Below, in pieces: positions 1-8,542 of a stretch of 12,351 nt of DNA; positions within the stretch are counted from its first letter, which is position 1, and the number at the start of each line of letters is the position of its first letter. This stretch comes from Flavobacteriales bacterium (GTDB taxonomy: Bacteria > Bacteroidota > Bacteroidia > Flavobacteriales_D > Sanyastnellaceae). A program made the translations under genes and the position numbers. The notes under the pieces are model-generated. The model did no database searches. It had not been told where the DNA came from and saw only the letters and a list, made by a program, of their open reading frames with translations. The stretch spans positions 1 to 12,351 of the forward strand of contig CANHYZ010000025.1 in NCBI GenBank assembly GCA_947464885.1, read 5' to 3'.

Positions 1-3000
1 CACTTAAAAAATCAGACGAGAGACACAACTTCTCCTCTACCAAAAGCTTTTACGAATATCCTGATTTTCTGGAAATTCAATTGGCTTCGTTCAAGGAATT
101 TTTCCAATTGGACACAAACCCTGAAAACCGAAGCAACGAAGGTCTCTATAAAGTATTCTCAGAGAACTTCCCCATCACCGATACACGCAACCAGTTCGTA
201 TTGGAATTCCTCGACTACTTCGTGGATCCTCCTCGATATACGATTGAAGAATGTATCGAACGCGGCCTAACCTACAGTGTGCCGCTGAAAGCCAAACTTA
301 AGCTTTATTGCACAGACCCGGAACACGAGGACTTTGAAACCATCGTGCAGGACGTGTATTTGGGAACCATTCCCTACATGACACCGCAAGGTTCTTTCGT
401 GATTAATGGTGCAGAGCGTGTAATCGTTTCTCAATTGCACCGTTCACCGGGCGTATTCTTCGGACAAAGCCGCCATGCTAATGGCACCAAATTATATAGC
501 GCGCGTATCATTCCGTTCCGTGGTTCATGGATCGAGTTTGCTACCGACATCAACAACGTGATGTATGCCTACATCGACCGTAAGAAAAAACTTCCGGTAA
601 CCACGTTGTTGCGTGCAATCGGTTATGAAAGTGACCGCCAGATCCTTGAAATCTTCAACCTCGCGGAAGAAGTGAAAGTATCTAAGGCCGCCGTTCAGCG
701 CGTTCTCGGACGCCGTCTCGCTGCCCGTGTACTTAAGACCTGGATCGAAGACTTCGTGGATGAAGATACCGGTGAAGTTGTTTCCATCGAACGTAACGAG
801 GTTATCCTTGATCGCGAAACCGTTCTGGAAAACAAGCACATCGACATCATCGCCGATAGCGGAGCCAAGTCGATTATCCTTCACAAAGAAGAATCAAGTT
901 CAGCTGACTTTACGCTGATCCACAATACCCTTCAAAAAGATACTTCCAACTCCGAAAAGGAAGCCGTAGAATACATCTACCGTCAGCTGCGTAACGCAGA
1001 ACCACCGGATTTGGAAACCGCCCGCGGTGTTATCGACAAACTCTTCTTCTCTGAACAGCGTTACGACCTGGGAGAAGTTGGTCGTTTCCGTATCAACCGT
1101 AAACTGGGTAACACCAACTCGCAAAGCCGCACACTCACCAAGGATGATATCATCCAAATCATCAAGTATTTGATCGAATTGGTGAACTCTAAGGCCGATG
1201 TCGATGATATCGACCACTTGTCAAACCGTCGTGTGCGTACTGTTGGAGAACAACTTTACAATCAATTCGCTGTTGGTCTTGCCCGTATGGCACGTACTAT
1301 CCGCGAACGTATGAACGTGCGTGATAATGAGGTCTTTACCCCAATCGACTTGATCAATGCCAAGACCCTGTCTTCGGTAATCAACTCATTCTTCGGTACA
1401 AACCAGCTCTCGCAGTTCATGGACCAAACCAACCCGCTAGCCGAAGTGACGCACAAGCGTCGTATGTCGGCTCTCGGACCCGGTGGTCTCTCCCGCGAAC
1501 GCGCAGGTTTCGAAGTCCGCGACGTACACTACACGCACTATGGTCGCCTGTGTACGATTGAAACGCCGGAAGGTCCAAACATCGGTTTGATCTCTTCCCT
1601 CTGCGTTTACGCGAAAATTAACCGTCTTGGTTTCATTGAAACCCCTTACCGTAAAGTAGAAAACGGTAAAGCCGTTATGAACGATAGCGGCGTTGCCTAC
1701 CTCACTGCTGAAGATGAGGATACAATGGTAATCGCACAGGCCAACGCGGAACTTAGCGATAAGGGTCAGTTCTTGACCTCTACCGTAAAGGCCCGTATGG
1801 AAGGTGACTTCCCGGTAATTGGTCCGGAAAGCCTTCACCTGATGGACGTTGCTCCAAACCAGATTGCATCTATCGCAGCATCGCTGATTCCTTTCTTGGA
1901 GCACGATGACGCCAACCGTGCACTCATGGGATCAAACATGATGCGTCAGGCCGTTCCATTGATGCGCCCTGAAGCGCCAATCGTAGGAACAGGTCTGGAA
2001 AGCCGCGTTGCTGCCGACTCACGCGTACTGCTCACAGCAGAAGGCGATGGTGTCGTTGAATTCGTAGATGCAACGGAAATCCGCGTACGTTACAAGCGTA
2101 GCGAAGAAGATGAATTGGTTAGCTTCAATTCGCCCTTGAAATCTTACGGTATCCGTAAGTTCATGAAGACCAACCAAAGCACGACCGTTAACTTGCGTCC
2201 ACTAGTGACAAAGGGAGAGCGTGTGACGAAAGGTCAAATCATGGTGGAAGGATATTCAACCAAAGGCGGAGAACTTGCCATCGGTCGTAACCTGAAAGTG
2301 GCCTTCATGCCATGGAAAGGATACAACTTCGAGGATGCTATCGTTATCAGCGAGCGTGTTGTTCGTGATGATATCTTCACCTCCATTCACGTCGATGAGT
2401 ATACGACAGAAGTGCGTGATACAAAGCGCGGTGTGGAAGAATTGACTGCCGATATTCCAAACGTCAGCGAAGAAGCTACACGCGACCTCGATGAAAACGG
2501 AATCATCCGCGTTGGTGCTGAAGTGAAAGAAGGCGATATCCTCATCGGTAAAATCACGCCAAAAGGTGAAACCGATCCAACTCCGGAAGAAAAGCTGCTT
2601 CGCGCCATCTTCGGTGACAAGGCCGGCGACGTGAAGGATGCTTCATTGAAAGTACCGCCAAGTGCTTCAGGTGTTGTGATTGACAAGAAATTGTTCTCTC
2701 GCACCATCAAAGACAAGAAGACAGTCAAAACCAATGAAAAGGCTGTTGTTGAAGCACTCGATAAAGAACACGATAAAGAAGTAGCTGAACTGAAGAAAGT
2801 ATTGGTCGACAAACTCGTCGCCATTCTGAAGGATCAAACCTGTCAAGGGGTTTACAACTACTTCAAAGAAGAGCAAATTAAGAAAGGAACCAAGTTCACT
2901 GCGAAGTCACTGGCAACCATTGATTACAGCGTAATCAATGCCGAAGCTTGGACCAAGGATGAGCCAACCAACTCTATGGTGAAGCGCTGCATCCACAACT

Positions 3001-3815
3001 TCAACTTGCGCTACAATGAACTTCTCGGTTCATACAAGCGTCAGAAGTTCCAGTTGACCGTAGGTGATGAACTACCAACCGGTATTGTGAAGTTGGCCAA
3101 AGTTTACATCGCACAAAAGCGTAAGCTGCGTGTAGGTGATAAGATGGCCGGTCGTCACGGTAACAAGGGTATTGTTGCCCGTATCGTTCGCGATGAAGAT
3201 ATGCCGTTCTTGGAAGACGGAACTACAGTGGATATCGTATTGAACCCACTCGGTGTACCATCTCGTATGAACCTTGGTCAGATCTATGAAACCGTTCTAG
3301 GCTGGGCCGGACAGAAAACAGGTAAGCGTTTCGCTACACCGATTTTCGACGGAGCTTCTCTGGATAATATCATGAGTGAAATGAAGGATGCCGGAGTACC
3401 TGAATGGGGTGTAACTTACCTCTACGATGGTGGTACCGGTATGCGATTCGAACAGCAGGCCACAGTAGGTGTCATTTATATGATCAAGCTGAGCCACATG
3501 GTAGACGATAAGATGCACGCGCGTTCAATCGGTCCATACTCACTTATCACACAACAACCATTGGGTGGTAAGGCACAGTTCGGAGGTCAGCGTTTCGGGG
3601 AAATGGAAGTTTGGGCACTGGAAGCTTTCGGTGCAGCCAACATCCTCCAGGAAATCCTCACCGTGAAGTCCGACGACGTTATGGGTCGAGCCAAAGCCTA
3701 CGAAAGCATCGTGAAGGGCGAGAATATGCCAACACCTGGTATACCGGAATCCTTCAACGTATTGCTGCATGAATTGCGCGGTTTGGGTCTCAATATCACA
3801 TTGAACCAAAACTGA
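1..3815 (+). CDS. rpoB: RNA polymerase beta subunit RpoB, 5'-truncated by the window edge
   Basis: Encodes the beta subunit of the core RNA polymerase, which with beta' forms the catalytic cleft. The reading frame (codons starting at 3) is open to the window edge. The first in-frame start-like codon, TTG at 81, is not the true start: the 26 codons before it encode sequence ending YPDFLEIQL, matching the Bacteroidota RpoB N-terminus, so the real start lies just upstream. About 1270 residues are visible, close to the usual family length. Landmarks: rifampicin cluster I at 1401-1475 (NQLSQFMDQTNPL, then HKRRMSALGPGGL) with sensitive-type Q, D, H and S (E. coli 513, 516, 526, 531); NFEDAIVISER with the conserved Glu-Asp at 2331-2336; GDKMAGRHGNKG near 3135-3170; and the C-terminal GGKAQFGGQRFGEMEVWALE segment. 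The usual proline in GRxCPIETPEGPN is threonine (1554-1556). The gene ends in tandem stops TGA-TAA. It is followed by rpoC 89 bases on, as in nearly all bacteria. Identification is certain. Confidence 0.98.
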   Translation, partial: LKKSDERHNFSSTKSFYEYPDFLEIQLASFKEFFQLDTNPENRSNEGLYKVFSENFPITDTRNQFVLEFLDYFVDPPRYTIEECIERGLTYSVPLKAKLKLYCTDPEHEDFETIVQDVYLGTIPYMTPQGSFVINGAERVIVSQLHRSPGVFFGQSRHANGTKLYSARIIPFRGSWIEFATDINNVMYAYIDRKKKLPVTTLLRAIGYESDRQILEIFNLAEEVKVSKAAVQRVLGRRLAARVLKTWIEDFVDEDTGEVVSIERNEVILDRETVLENKHIDIIADSGAKSIILHKEESSSADFTLIHNTLQKDTSNSEKEAVEYIYRQLRNAEPPDLETARGVIDKLFFSEQRYDLGEVGRFRINRKLGNTNSQSRTLTKDDIIQIIKYLIELVNSKADVDDIDHLSNRRVRTVGEQLYNQFAVGLARMARTIRERMNVRDNEVFTPIDLINAKTLSSVINSFFGTNQLSQFMDQTNPLAEVTHKRRMSALGPGGLSRERAGFEVRDVHYTHYGRLCTIETPEGPNIGLISSLCVYAKINRLGFIETPYRKVENGKAVMNDSGVAYLTAEDEDTMVIAQANAELSDKGQFLTSTVKARMEGDFPVIGPESLHLMDVAPNQIASIAASLIPFLEHDDANRALMGSNMMRQAVPLMRPEAPIVGTGLESRVAADSRVLLTAEGDGVVEFVDATEIRVRYKRSEEDELVSFNSPLKSYGIRKFMKTNQSTTVNLRPLVTKGERVTKGQIMVEGYSTKGGELAIGRNLKVAFMPWKGYNFEDAIVISERVVRDDIFTSIHVDEYTTEVRDTKRGVEELTADIPNVSEEATRDLDENGIIRVGAEVKEGDILIGKITPKGETDPTPEEKLLRAIFGDKAGDVKDASLKVPPSASGVVIDKKLFSRTIKDKKTVKTNEKAVVEALDKEHDKEVAELKKVLVDKLVAILKDQTCQGVYNYFKEEQIKKGTKFTAKSLATIDYSVINAEAWTKDEPTNSMVKRCIHNFNLRYNELLGSYKRQKFQLTVGDELPTGIVKLAKVYIAQKRKLRVGDKMAGRHGNKGIVARIVRDEDMPFLEDGTTVDIVLNPLGVPSRMNLGQIYETVLGWAGQKTGKRFATPIFDGASLDNIMSEMKDAGVPEWGVTYLYDGGTGMRFEQQATVGVIYMIKLSHMVDDKMHARSIGPYSLITQQPLGGKAQFGGQRFGEMEVWALEAFGAANILQEILTVKSDDVMGRAKAYESIVKGENMPTPGIPESFNVLLHELRGLGLNITLNQN

Positions 3816-3827
3816 TAAATAAGTTTC

Positions 3828-3855
3828 GGGTCGGGAGCCTCAAAACTCCCGTCCC
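3828..3855 (+). other. Stem-loop in the rpoB-rpoC spacer
   Basis: The spacer holds a perfect inverted repeat CGGGAG / CTCCCG with an 8-base loop (3838-3845). Beyond one T-T mismatch it extends by three more G-C pairs (GGG 3828-3830 with CCC 3853-3855). It starts 10 bases after the tandem stop codons of rpoB. No T-tract follows (the next bases are TTCTACCC), so it is not a standard intrinsic terminator. Since rpoC must be transcribed with rpoB, a role in protecting or processing the rpoB 3' end, or in partial attenuation, is possible but is inference only. Confidence 0.55.
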
Positions 3856-3904
3856 TTCTACCCTTTCATTGAATTGTTTTATACCTGAAAAGAAATAAAT
3901 CACA

Positions 3905-6900
3905 ATGCTTCAAGCAAAAAAAGTAGCCCGCCCAACGAGCGATTTCAGATCCATCACCATTAGCCTGTCATCTCCGGAAGAAATTCTGGAGCGCTCACAT
4001 GGTGAAGTGTTGAAGCCGGAAACCATCAACTACCGCACCTACAAGCCGGAACGTGATGGTCTCTTCTGCGAGAAAATATTCGGTCCTGTTAAGGACTATG
4101 AATGCCATTGCGGCAAGTACAAGCGCATTCGCTACAAAGGCATCGTTTGTGACCGCTGTGGTGTTGAAGTAACAGAGAAGAAAGTACGTCGTGAACGTAC
4201 AGGCCACATTACCCTCAGCGTACCTGTGGCGCACATCTGGTACTTCCGCTCACTTCCAAATAAAATCGGTTATTTGTTGGGTCTTCCCACCAAAAAACTC
4301 GATCAAATCATTTACTACGAACGTTATGTTGTAGTAAACGTTGGTCCGGCAACACGCCTTGATGGCGGTGCCCTGGCCGAATTCGACTTCCTCACCGAAG
4401 AAGAATTCCTCGATATTCAAGAGAAACTCCCCAAGGATAACCAATACCTCGACGACAAGGATCCCAACAAATTTGTTGCGAAAATGGGAGCCGAGGCATT
4501 GTATGACTTGTTGGCCAAGGTTCAACTCGATGCACTGTCATACGAATTGCGCCACAAAGCCAATACTGAAACATCACAACAGCGTAAAAACGAAGCCCTC
4601 AAGCGCCTTCAGGTGGTTGAAGCCTTCCGCGACGCCAATACCCGCGTTGTAAACCGTCCGGAATGGATGATTACCCGAGTGGTGCCTGTGATTCCGCCCG
4701 AATTGCGCCCATTGGTGCCGTTGGATGGCGGACGTTTCGCTACGTCTGACTTGAATGACCTCTACCGTCGCGTGATTATCCGTAACAACCGTCTCAAGCG
4801 TTTGGTGGAAATCAAAGCCCCTGAGGTGATTTTGCGTAACGAAAAGCGTATGTTGCAGGAAGCAGTCGACAGCTTGTTCGATAACTCACGCAAGTCTTCT
4901 GCTGTTAAAACAGAAAGTAACCGTCCGCTGAAGTCGCTCTCCGACTCATTGAAAGGAAAGCAAGGACGTTTCCGTCAGAACCTCCTCGGTAAGCGTGTTG
5001 ACTACTCTGCACGTTCGGTTATCGTCGTTGGTCCGGAATTGAAGCTCCACGAATGCGGACTTCCAAAAGATATGGCTGCTGAGCTCTTCAAGCCGTTTAT
5101 CATCCGCAAGATGATTGAGCGCGGTATCGTGAAGACCGTGAAATCAGCCAAGAAAATTGTAGATAAGAAGGAAGCTGTAGTTTGGGATATCCTTGAAAAC
5201 GTATTGAAAGGACACCCTGTACTGCTCAACCGTGCTCCTACCCTTCACCGTCTGGGTATCCAGGCCTTCCAGCCTAAGCTGATCGAAGGAAAAGCAATTC
5301 AGCTTCACCCACTCGTTTGTACGGCTTTCAACGCCGACTTCGATGGTGACCAGATGGCCGTTCACGTGCCACTCGGCCCGGGCGCTATCCTGGAAGCTCA
5401 ATTGTTGATGCTGGCTTCTCACAACATCCTCAACCCTGCTAACGGTGCACCGATCACGGTACCATCACAGGACATGGTATTGGGTCTTTATTATATTACC
5501 AAGGCCCGCAAAGGAACTCCTGAGCACCCGGCTTTGGGCGAAAACAAGACCTACTACTCTGAAGAGGAAGTTACCATCGCATTTAACGAAGGTCAGTTGG
5601 ATCTTCACGCCAATATCAAAGTTCGTTGGACCGATTTCCACGGAAATACATCCATCATAGAAACCACAACAGGTCGTGTAGTATTTAACCGTGTTGTACC
5701 TCGCGAGGTGGGTTTCATCAACCAACTGTTGACCAAGAAGGCACTTCGTGATATCATCGGAGACATTCTCAAGCACGTGGGTATTGCCCGCACGGCGAAG
5801 TTTCTCGATGATATGAAGGACATTGGTTACTACTGGGCGTTTAAGGGCGGATTGTCGTTCAAATTGACCGACGTTGTGATCCCGGCTGAAAAGGATAAAC
5901 TCGTAGTTGATGCAACTGCCAAAGTGCAGGAAGTATTCGATAGCTACAATATGGGTCTTATCACCAACAACGAACGTTATAACCAGGTGATTGATATCTG
6001 GACTAATACCAACTCGAAGTTGACCAATATCCTTATGGATCGCCTCAAAACAGACCAGGAAGGATTCAATAGTATTTACATGATGTTTGACTCCGGAGCG
6101 CGTGGTTCGAAAGAACAGATTCGTCAGCTCGCCGGTATGCGTGGTCTGATGGCTAAGCCACAGAAAAACGCTGCCATGGGTGGTCAGGACATTATCGAAA
6201 ACCCCATCTTGGCTAACTTCAAAGAAGGTTTGTCGATTTTGGAGTACTTCATCTCTACCCACGGTGCGCGTAAGGGTCTTGCCGATACGGCTTTGAAAAC
6301 GGCCGATGCCGGTTACCTCACCCGTCGTCTGGTGGACGTTGCACAAGACGTGATCATCAATGAAGTGGATTGCATGACCCTTCGTGGTATTGTTGCCTCT
6401 GCGTTGAAGAAAGCAGATGAAGTGGTTGAAACATTGGAAGATCGTATCATGGGTCGCACCAGCGTACACGATGTGGCGAATCCGGAAACGGGTGAAATCA
6501 TCGTGGAAGCAGGAGAAACCATTGATGAGTTCAAGGCCGAGGCCATCCAGGCTGCCGGTATCGAAGAAGTGGAAATTCGCTCTGTACTGACTTGCGAAAG
6601 CAAGCGTGGTGTTTGCGGAAAGTGCTACGGACGCGACCTGGCCACAGCGAAACTTGTTCAACAAGGATTGGCTGTAGGTGTCATCGCCGCTCAGTCCATC
6701 GGTGAACCGGGTACACAGCTTACCCTCCGTACGTTCCACACGGGTGGTGCCGCAGGTGGTGGTGCTATCGATGCCGAAATCCGTGCGAAATATGCAGGTA
6801 CGTTGGAAATCGAAGAACTGCGTAGCGTTGAAAATATGGGTGATAACGGTGAAATGCGCACCATCGTCGTGTCGCGTTCATCTGAAGTGAAAATCATTGA

Positions 6901-8215
6901 TCCAAAATCTGGTTCAGTGCTCACTAACGCCAACATCCCATACGGTGCTATTTTGCACCTGAAGCCCGGAACTTCAGTGAAGAAGGGCGATTTGATTTGT
7001 GACTGGGATCCATACAACAGTGTGATCATCACCGAGGAAGACGGTAACATTCAGTTCGACGCAGTTGAAGAAGGTATCACCTTCAAGACGGAACTCGACG
7101 AACAAACCGGCTTCTCTGAAAAGGTCATCATCGAAACTAAAGACAAGAAGAAAAACCCTGCTATCGAAATCGTGCGCAACAAGGAAGTAGTGAACGTTTA
7201 CTCACTCCCTGTTGGAGCCCACTTGAATGTCGATGATAAAGCCAAGGTTGGCAAGGGTACTATCCTCGTGAAAATCCCACGTATGTCGGGTAAAACAAGC
7301 GATATCACCGGTGGTCTTCCACGTGTGACCGAATTGTTTGAAGCTCGTAACCCATCGAATCCTGCTGTAGTAGTAGAAATCGACGGTATCGTGGAATACG
7401 GAAAAATCAAGCGTGGTAACCGAGAAATCTCCGTGAAGGCTCGTACCGGTGAAGAGAAAAAATACCTCATTCCGCTCTCCAAGCACATCCTGGTTCAGGA
7501 TGGTGACTTCGTGCGCGCAGGTATGCAGCTCTCCGATGGTGCGATTTCTCCGGGCGATATCCTCGATATCCAGGGTCCAACGGCTGTTCAGGAATACCTC
7601 GTGAATGAAATTCAGGAAGTATACCGTCTGCAGGGTGTGAAAATCAACGATAAGCACTTCGAAGTAATCGTGCGTCAGATGATGCGCAAGGTGGAAATCA
7701 CCGATGCCGGCGATACACGCTTCCTTGAAAGCACCAATGTCGACAAGGCTGAATTCTTGGAAGAGAACGAGTTGTTGTTCGATAAAATGGTCGTAACCAG
7801 TGCGGGCGACAGCGATAAATTCCTCGAAGGACAGATCATCAGCGTGCGTAACCTGCGTGATGAAAACTCACAGTTGAAGCGTAAGGACAAGCAGGAAATT
7901 GAAGCTCGCGTGGCTATCACAGCTACCGCTCGCCCAATGCTGCAAGGTATCACACGTGCATCGTTGCAAACCGACTCGTGGATCTCAGCTGCATCGTTCC
8001 AAGAAACAACCAAAGTATTGAACGAAGCTGCTGTTCAAGGTAAAACGGATTACCTCATCGGTCTGAAGGAAAACGTAATCGTAGGTCACCCAATCCCTGC
8101 CGGAGCCGGTGTACGCAAGTTCCAAAAGATGATTGTTGGCAACAGCGAAGATTACGTGAATCTCATTGCAAAGCGCAGTGGCGGATCAACTGCTGAACGC
8201 GAGCAACACGCATAA
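3905..8215 (+). CDS. rpoC: RNA polymerase beta' subunit RpoC, complete
   Basis: Encodes the 1436-residue beta' subunit, which carries the catalytic magnesium site of RNA polymerase. Visible landmarks in order: zinc site 1 near the N-terminus (C67, C69, C82, C85 in YECHCGKYKRIRYKG-IVCDRCG); the active-site loop NADFDGD at residues 476-482 with its three aspartates (478, 480, 482); the bridge-helix segment with THGARKGLADTALKTADAGY from residue 785; zinc site 2 (C823, C897, C904, C907); and the trigger loop GEPGTQLTLRTFHTGG with R942 and H945. Length is normal for Bacteroidota. The ATG at 3905 is the natural start: it follows an A-rich leader (GAAAAGAAATAAATCACA) with no Shine-Dalgarno, as is common in this phylum, and gives an N-terminus aligned with the family (residues SITISLSSPEEIL). 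It is presumably co-transcribed with rpoB and ends before a strong terminator. No oddities were noted in the catalytic residues. Confidence 0.99.
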   Translation: MLQAKKVARPTSDFRSITISLSSPEEILERSHGEVLKPETINYRTYKPERDGLFCEKIFGPVKDYECHCGKYKRIRYKGIVCDRCGVEVTEKKVRRERTGHITLSVPVAHIWYFRSLPNKIGYLLGLPTKKLDQIIYYERYVVVNVGPATRLDGGALAEFDFLTEEEFLDIQEKLPKDNQYLDDKDPNKFVAKMGAEALYDLLAKVQLDALSYELRHKANTETSQQRKNEALKRLQVVEAFRDANTRVVNRPEWMITRVVPVIPPELRPLVPLDGGRFATSDLNDLYRRVIIRNNRLKRLVEIKAPEVILRNEKRMLQEAVDSLFDNSRKSSAVKTESNRPLKSLSDSLKGKQGRFRQNLLGKRVDYSARSVIVVGPELKLHECGLPKDMAAELFKPFIIRKMIERGIVKTVKSAKKIVDKKEAVVWDILENVLKGHPVLLNRAPTLHRLGIQAFQPKLIEGKAIQLHPLVCTAFNADFDGDQMAVHVPLGPGAILEAQLLMLASHNILNPANGAPITVPSQDMVLGLYYITKARKGTPEHPALGENKTYYSEEEVTIAFNEGQLDLHANIKVRWTDFHGNTSIIETTTGRVVFNRVVPREVGFINQLLTKKALRDIIGDILKHVGIARTAKFLDDMKDIGYYWAFKGGLSFKLTDVVIPAEKDKLVVDATAKVQEVFDSYNMGLITNNERYNQVIDIWTNTNSKLTNILMDRLKTDQEGFNSIYMMFDSGARGSKEQIRQLAGMRGLMAKPQKNAAMGGQDIIENPILANFKEGLSILEYFISTHGARKGLADTALKTADAGYLTRRLVDVAQDVIINEVDCMTLRGIVASALKKADEVVETLEDRIMGRTSVHDVANPETGEIIVEAGETIDEFKAEAIQAAGIEEVEIRSVLTCESKRGVCGKCYGRDLATAKLVQQGLAVGVIAAQSIGEPGTQLTLRTFHTGGAAGGGAIDAEIRAKYAGTLEIEELRSVENMGDNGEMRTIVVSRSSEVKIIDPKSGSVLTNANIPYGAILHLKPGTSVKKGDLICDWDPYNSVIITEEDGNIQFDAVEEGITFKTELDEQTGFSEKVIIETKDKKKNPAIEIVRNKEVVNVYSLPVGAHLNVDDKAKVGKGTILVKIPRMSGKTSDITGGLPRVTELFEARNPSNPAVVVEIDGIVEYGKIKRGNREISVKARTGEEKKYLIPLSKHILVQDGDFVRAGMQLSDGAISPGDILDIQGPTAVQEYLVNEIQEVYRLQGVKINDKHFEVIVRQMMRKVEITDAGDTRFLESTNVDKAEFLEENELLFDKMVVTSAGDSDKFLEGQIISVRNLRDENSQLKRKDKQEIEARVAITATARPMLQGITRASLQTDSWISAASFQETTKVLNEAAVQGKTDYLIGLKENVIVGHPIPAGAGVRKFQKMIVGNSEDYVNLIAKRSGGSTAEREQHA

Positions 8216-8242
8216 GACAATTCTTATCTAGTATATTCAAAG

Positions 8243-8265
8243 AAGGCCCCGCAAGGGCCTTTTTT
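8243..8265 (+). terminator. Intrinsic terminator of the rpoBC transcript
   Basis: A perfect 7-bp stem AAGGCCC / GGGCCTT (8243-8249 with 8255-8261) closes a 5-base loop CGCAA and runs straight into a T-tract (TTTTTT to 8265). It begins 28 bases after the rpoC stop codon, the expected place to end the rpoBC operon. The reverse strand has only a broken T-run, so it should act mainly on + transcripts. Confidence 0.9.
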
Positions 8266-8542
8266 GTTATACATATGTAGCACGTGGGCGAAATGTCAAA
8301 AACGGTCATTTTCAAAGGCCTTATGTAATGCCGAATTACCTCTTGAAGTCCATGTGTTTTGATGTTGCTACGAATACTAAATAAACCTTACATCCATTAA
8401 AAACGTACACTTTTGAAAATATCTTCGCAACCGCTTCTTACTGCTAAAGCCACAATACGAATTTGAAGAGCTATCGTATAATCATAAAAAGTTAATCTTT
8501 GGATAATGGCAGCTAAGGACTGAAACTGATGAACGGATAATC
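8266..8542. other. Intergenic region between the rpoC terminator and the WYL regulator
   Basis: About 280 AT-rich bases without a convincing gene. Only peptides of 12 codons or fewer can be read from ATG on the + strand, and a longer minus-strand frame runs through the rpoC terminator. Small palindromes ACATATGT (about 8271) and CACGTG (about 8281) occur but are too short to interpret. No full TTTG / TAnnTTTG promoter pair was found. The nearest -7-like box is AATCTTTG at 8494-8501, with one mismatch and no well-spaced -33 partner, so the promoter of the downstream regulator remains unplaced. Confidence 0.5.

Noticed and set aside
81..83. TTG as the start codon of rpoB
   Set aside because: The frame continues upstream with conserved RpoB N-terminal residues (YPDFLEIQL), so the true start is outside the window.
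5465..6739. A 424-codon open frame antisense to rpoC
   Set aside because: It lies entirely within highly conserved rpoC codons, its translation shows no domain-like pattern, and no promoter box was seen. Long antisense frames are expected from the codon usage of such genes.
8361..8400. A 12-codon ATG frame (MLLRILNKPYIH) in the gap before the WYL gene
   Set aside because: Too short, with no promoter box at a suitable distance and no composition signal.
8477..8482. TATAAT as a sigma-70 -10 box before the WYL gene
   Set aside because: The only -35-like TTGAAG is just 8 bases upstream instead of about 17, and the phylum uses a different consensus.
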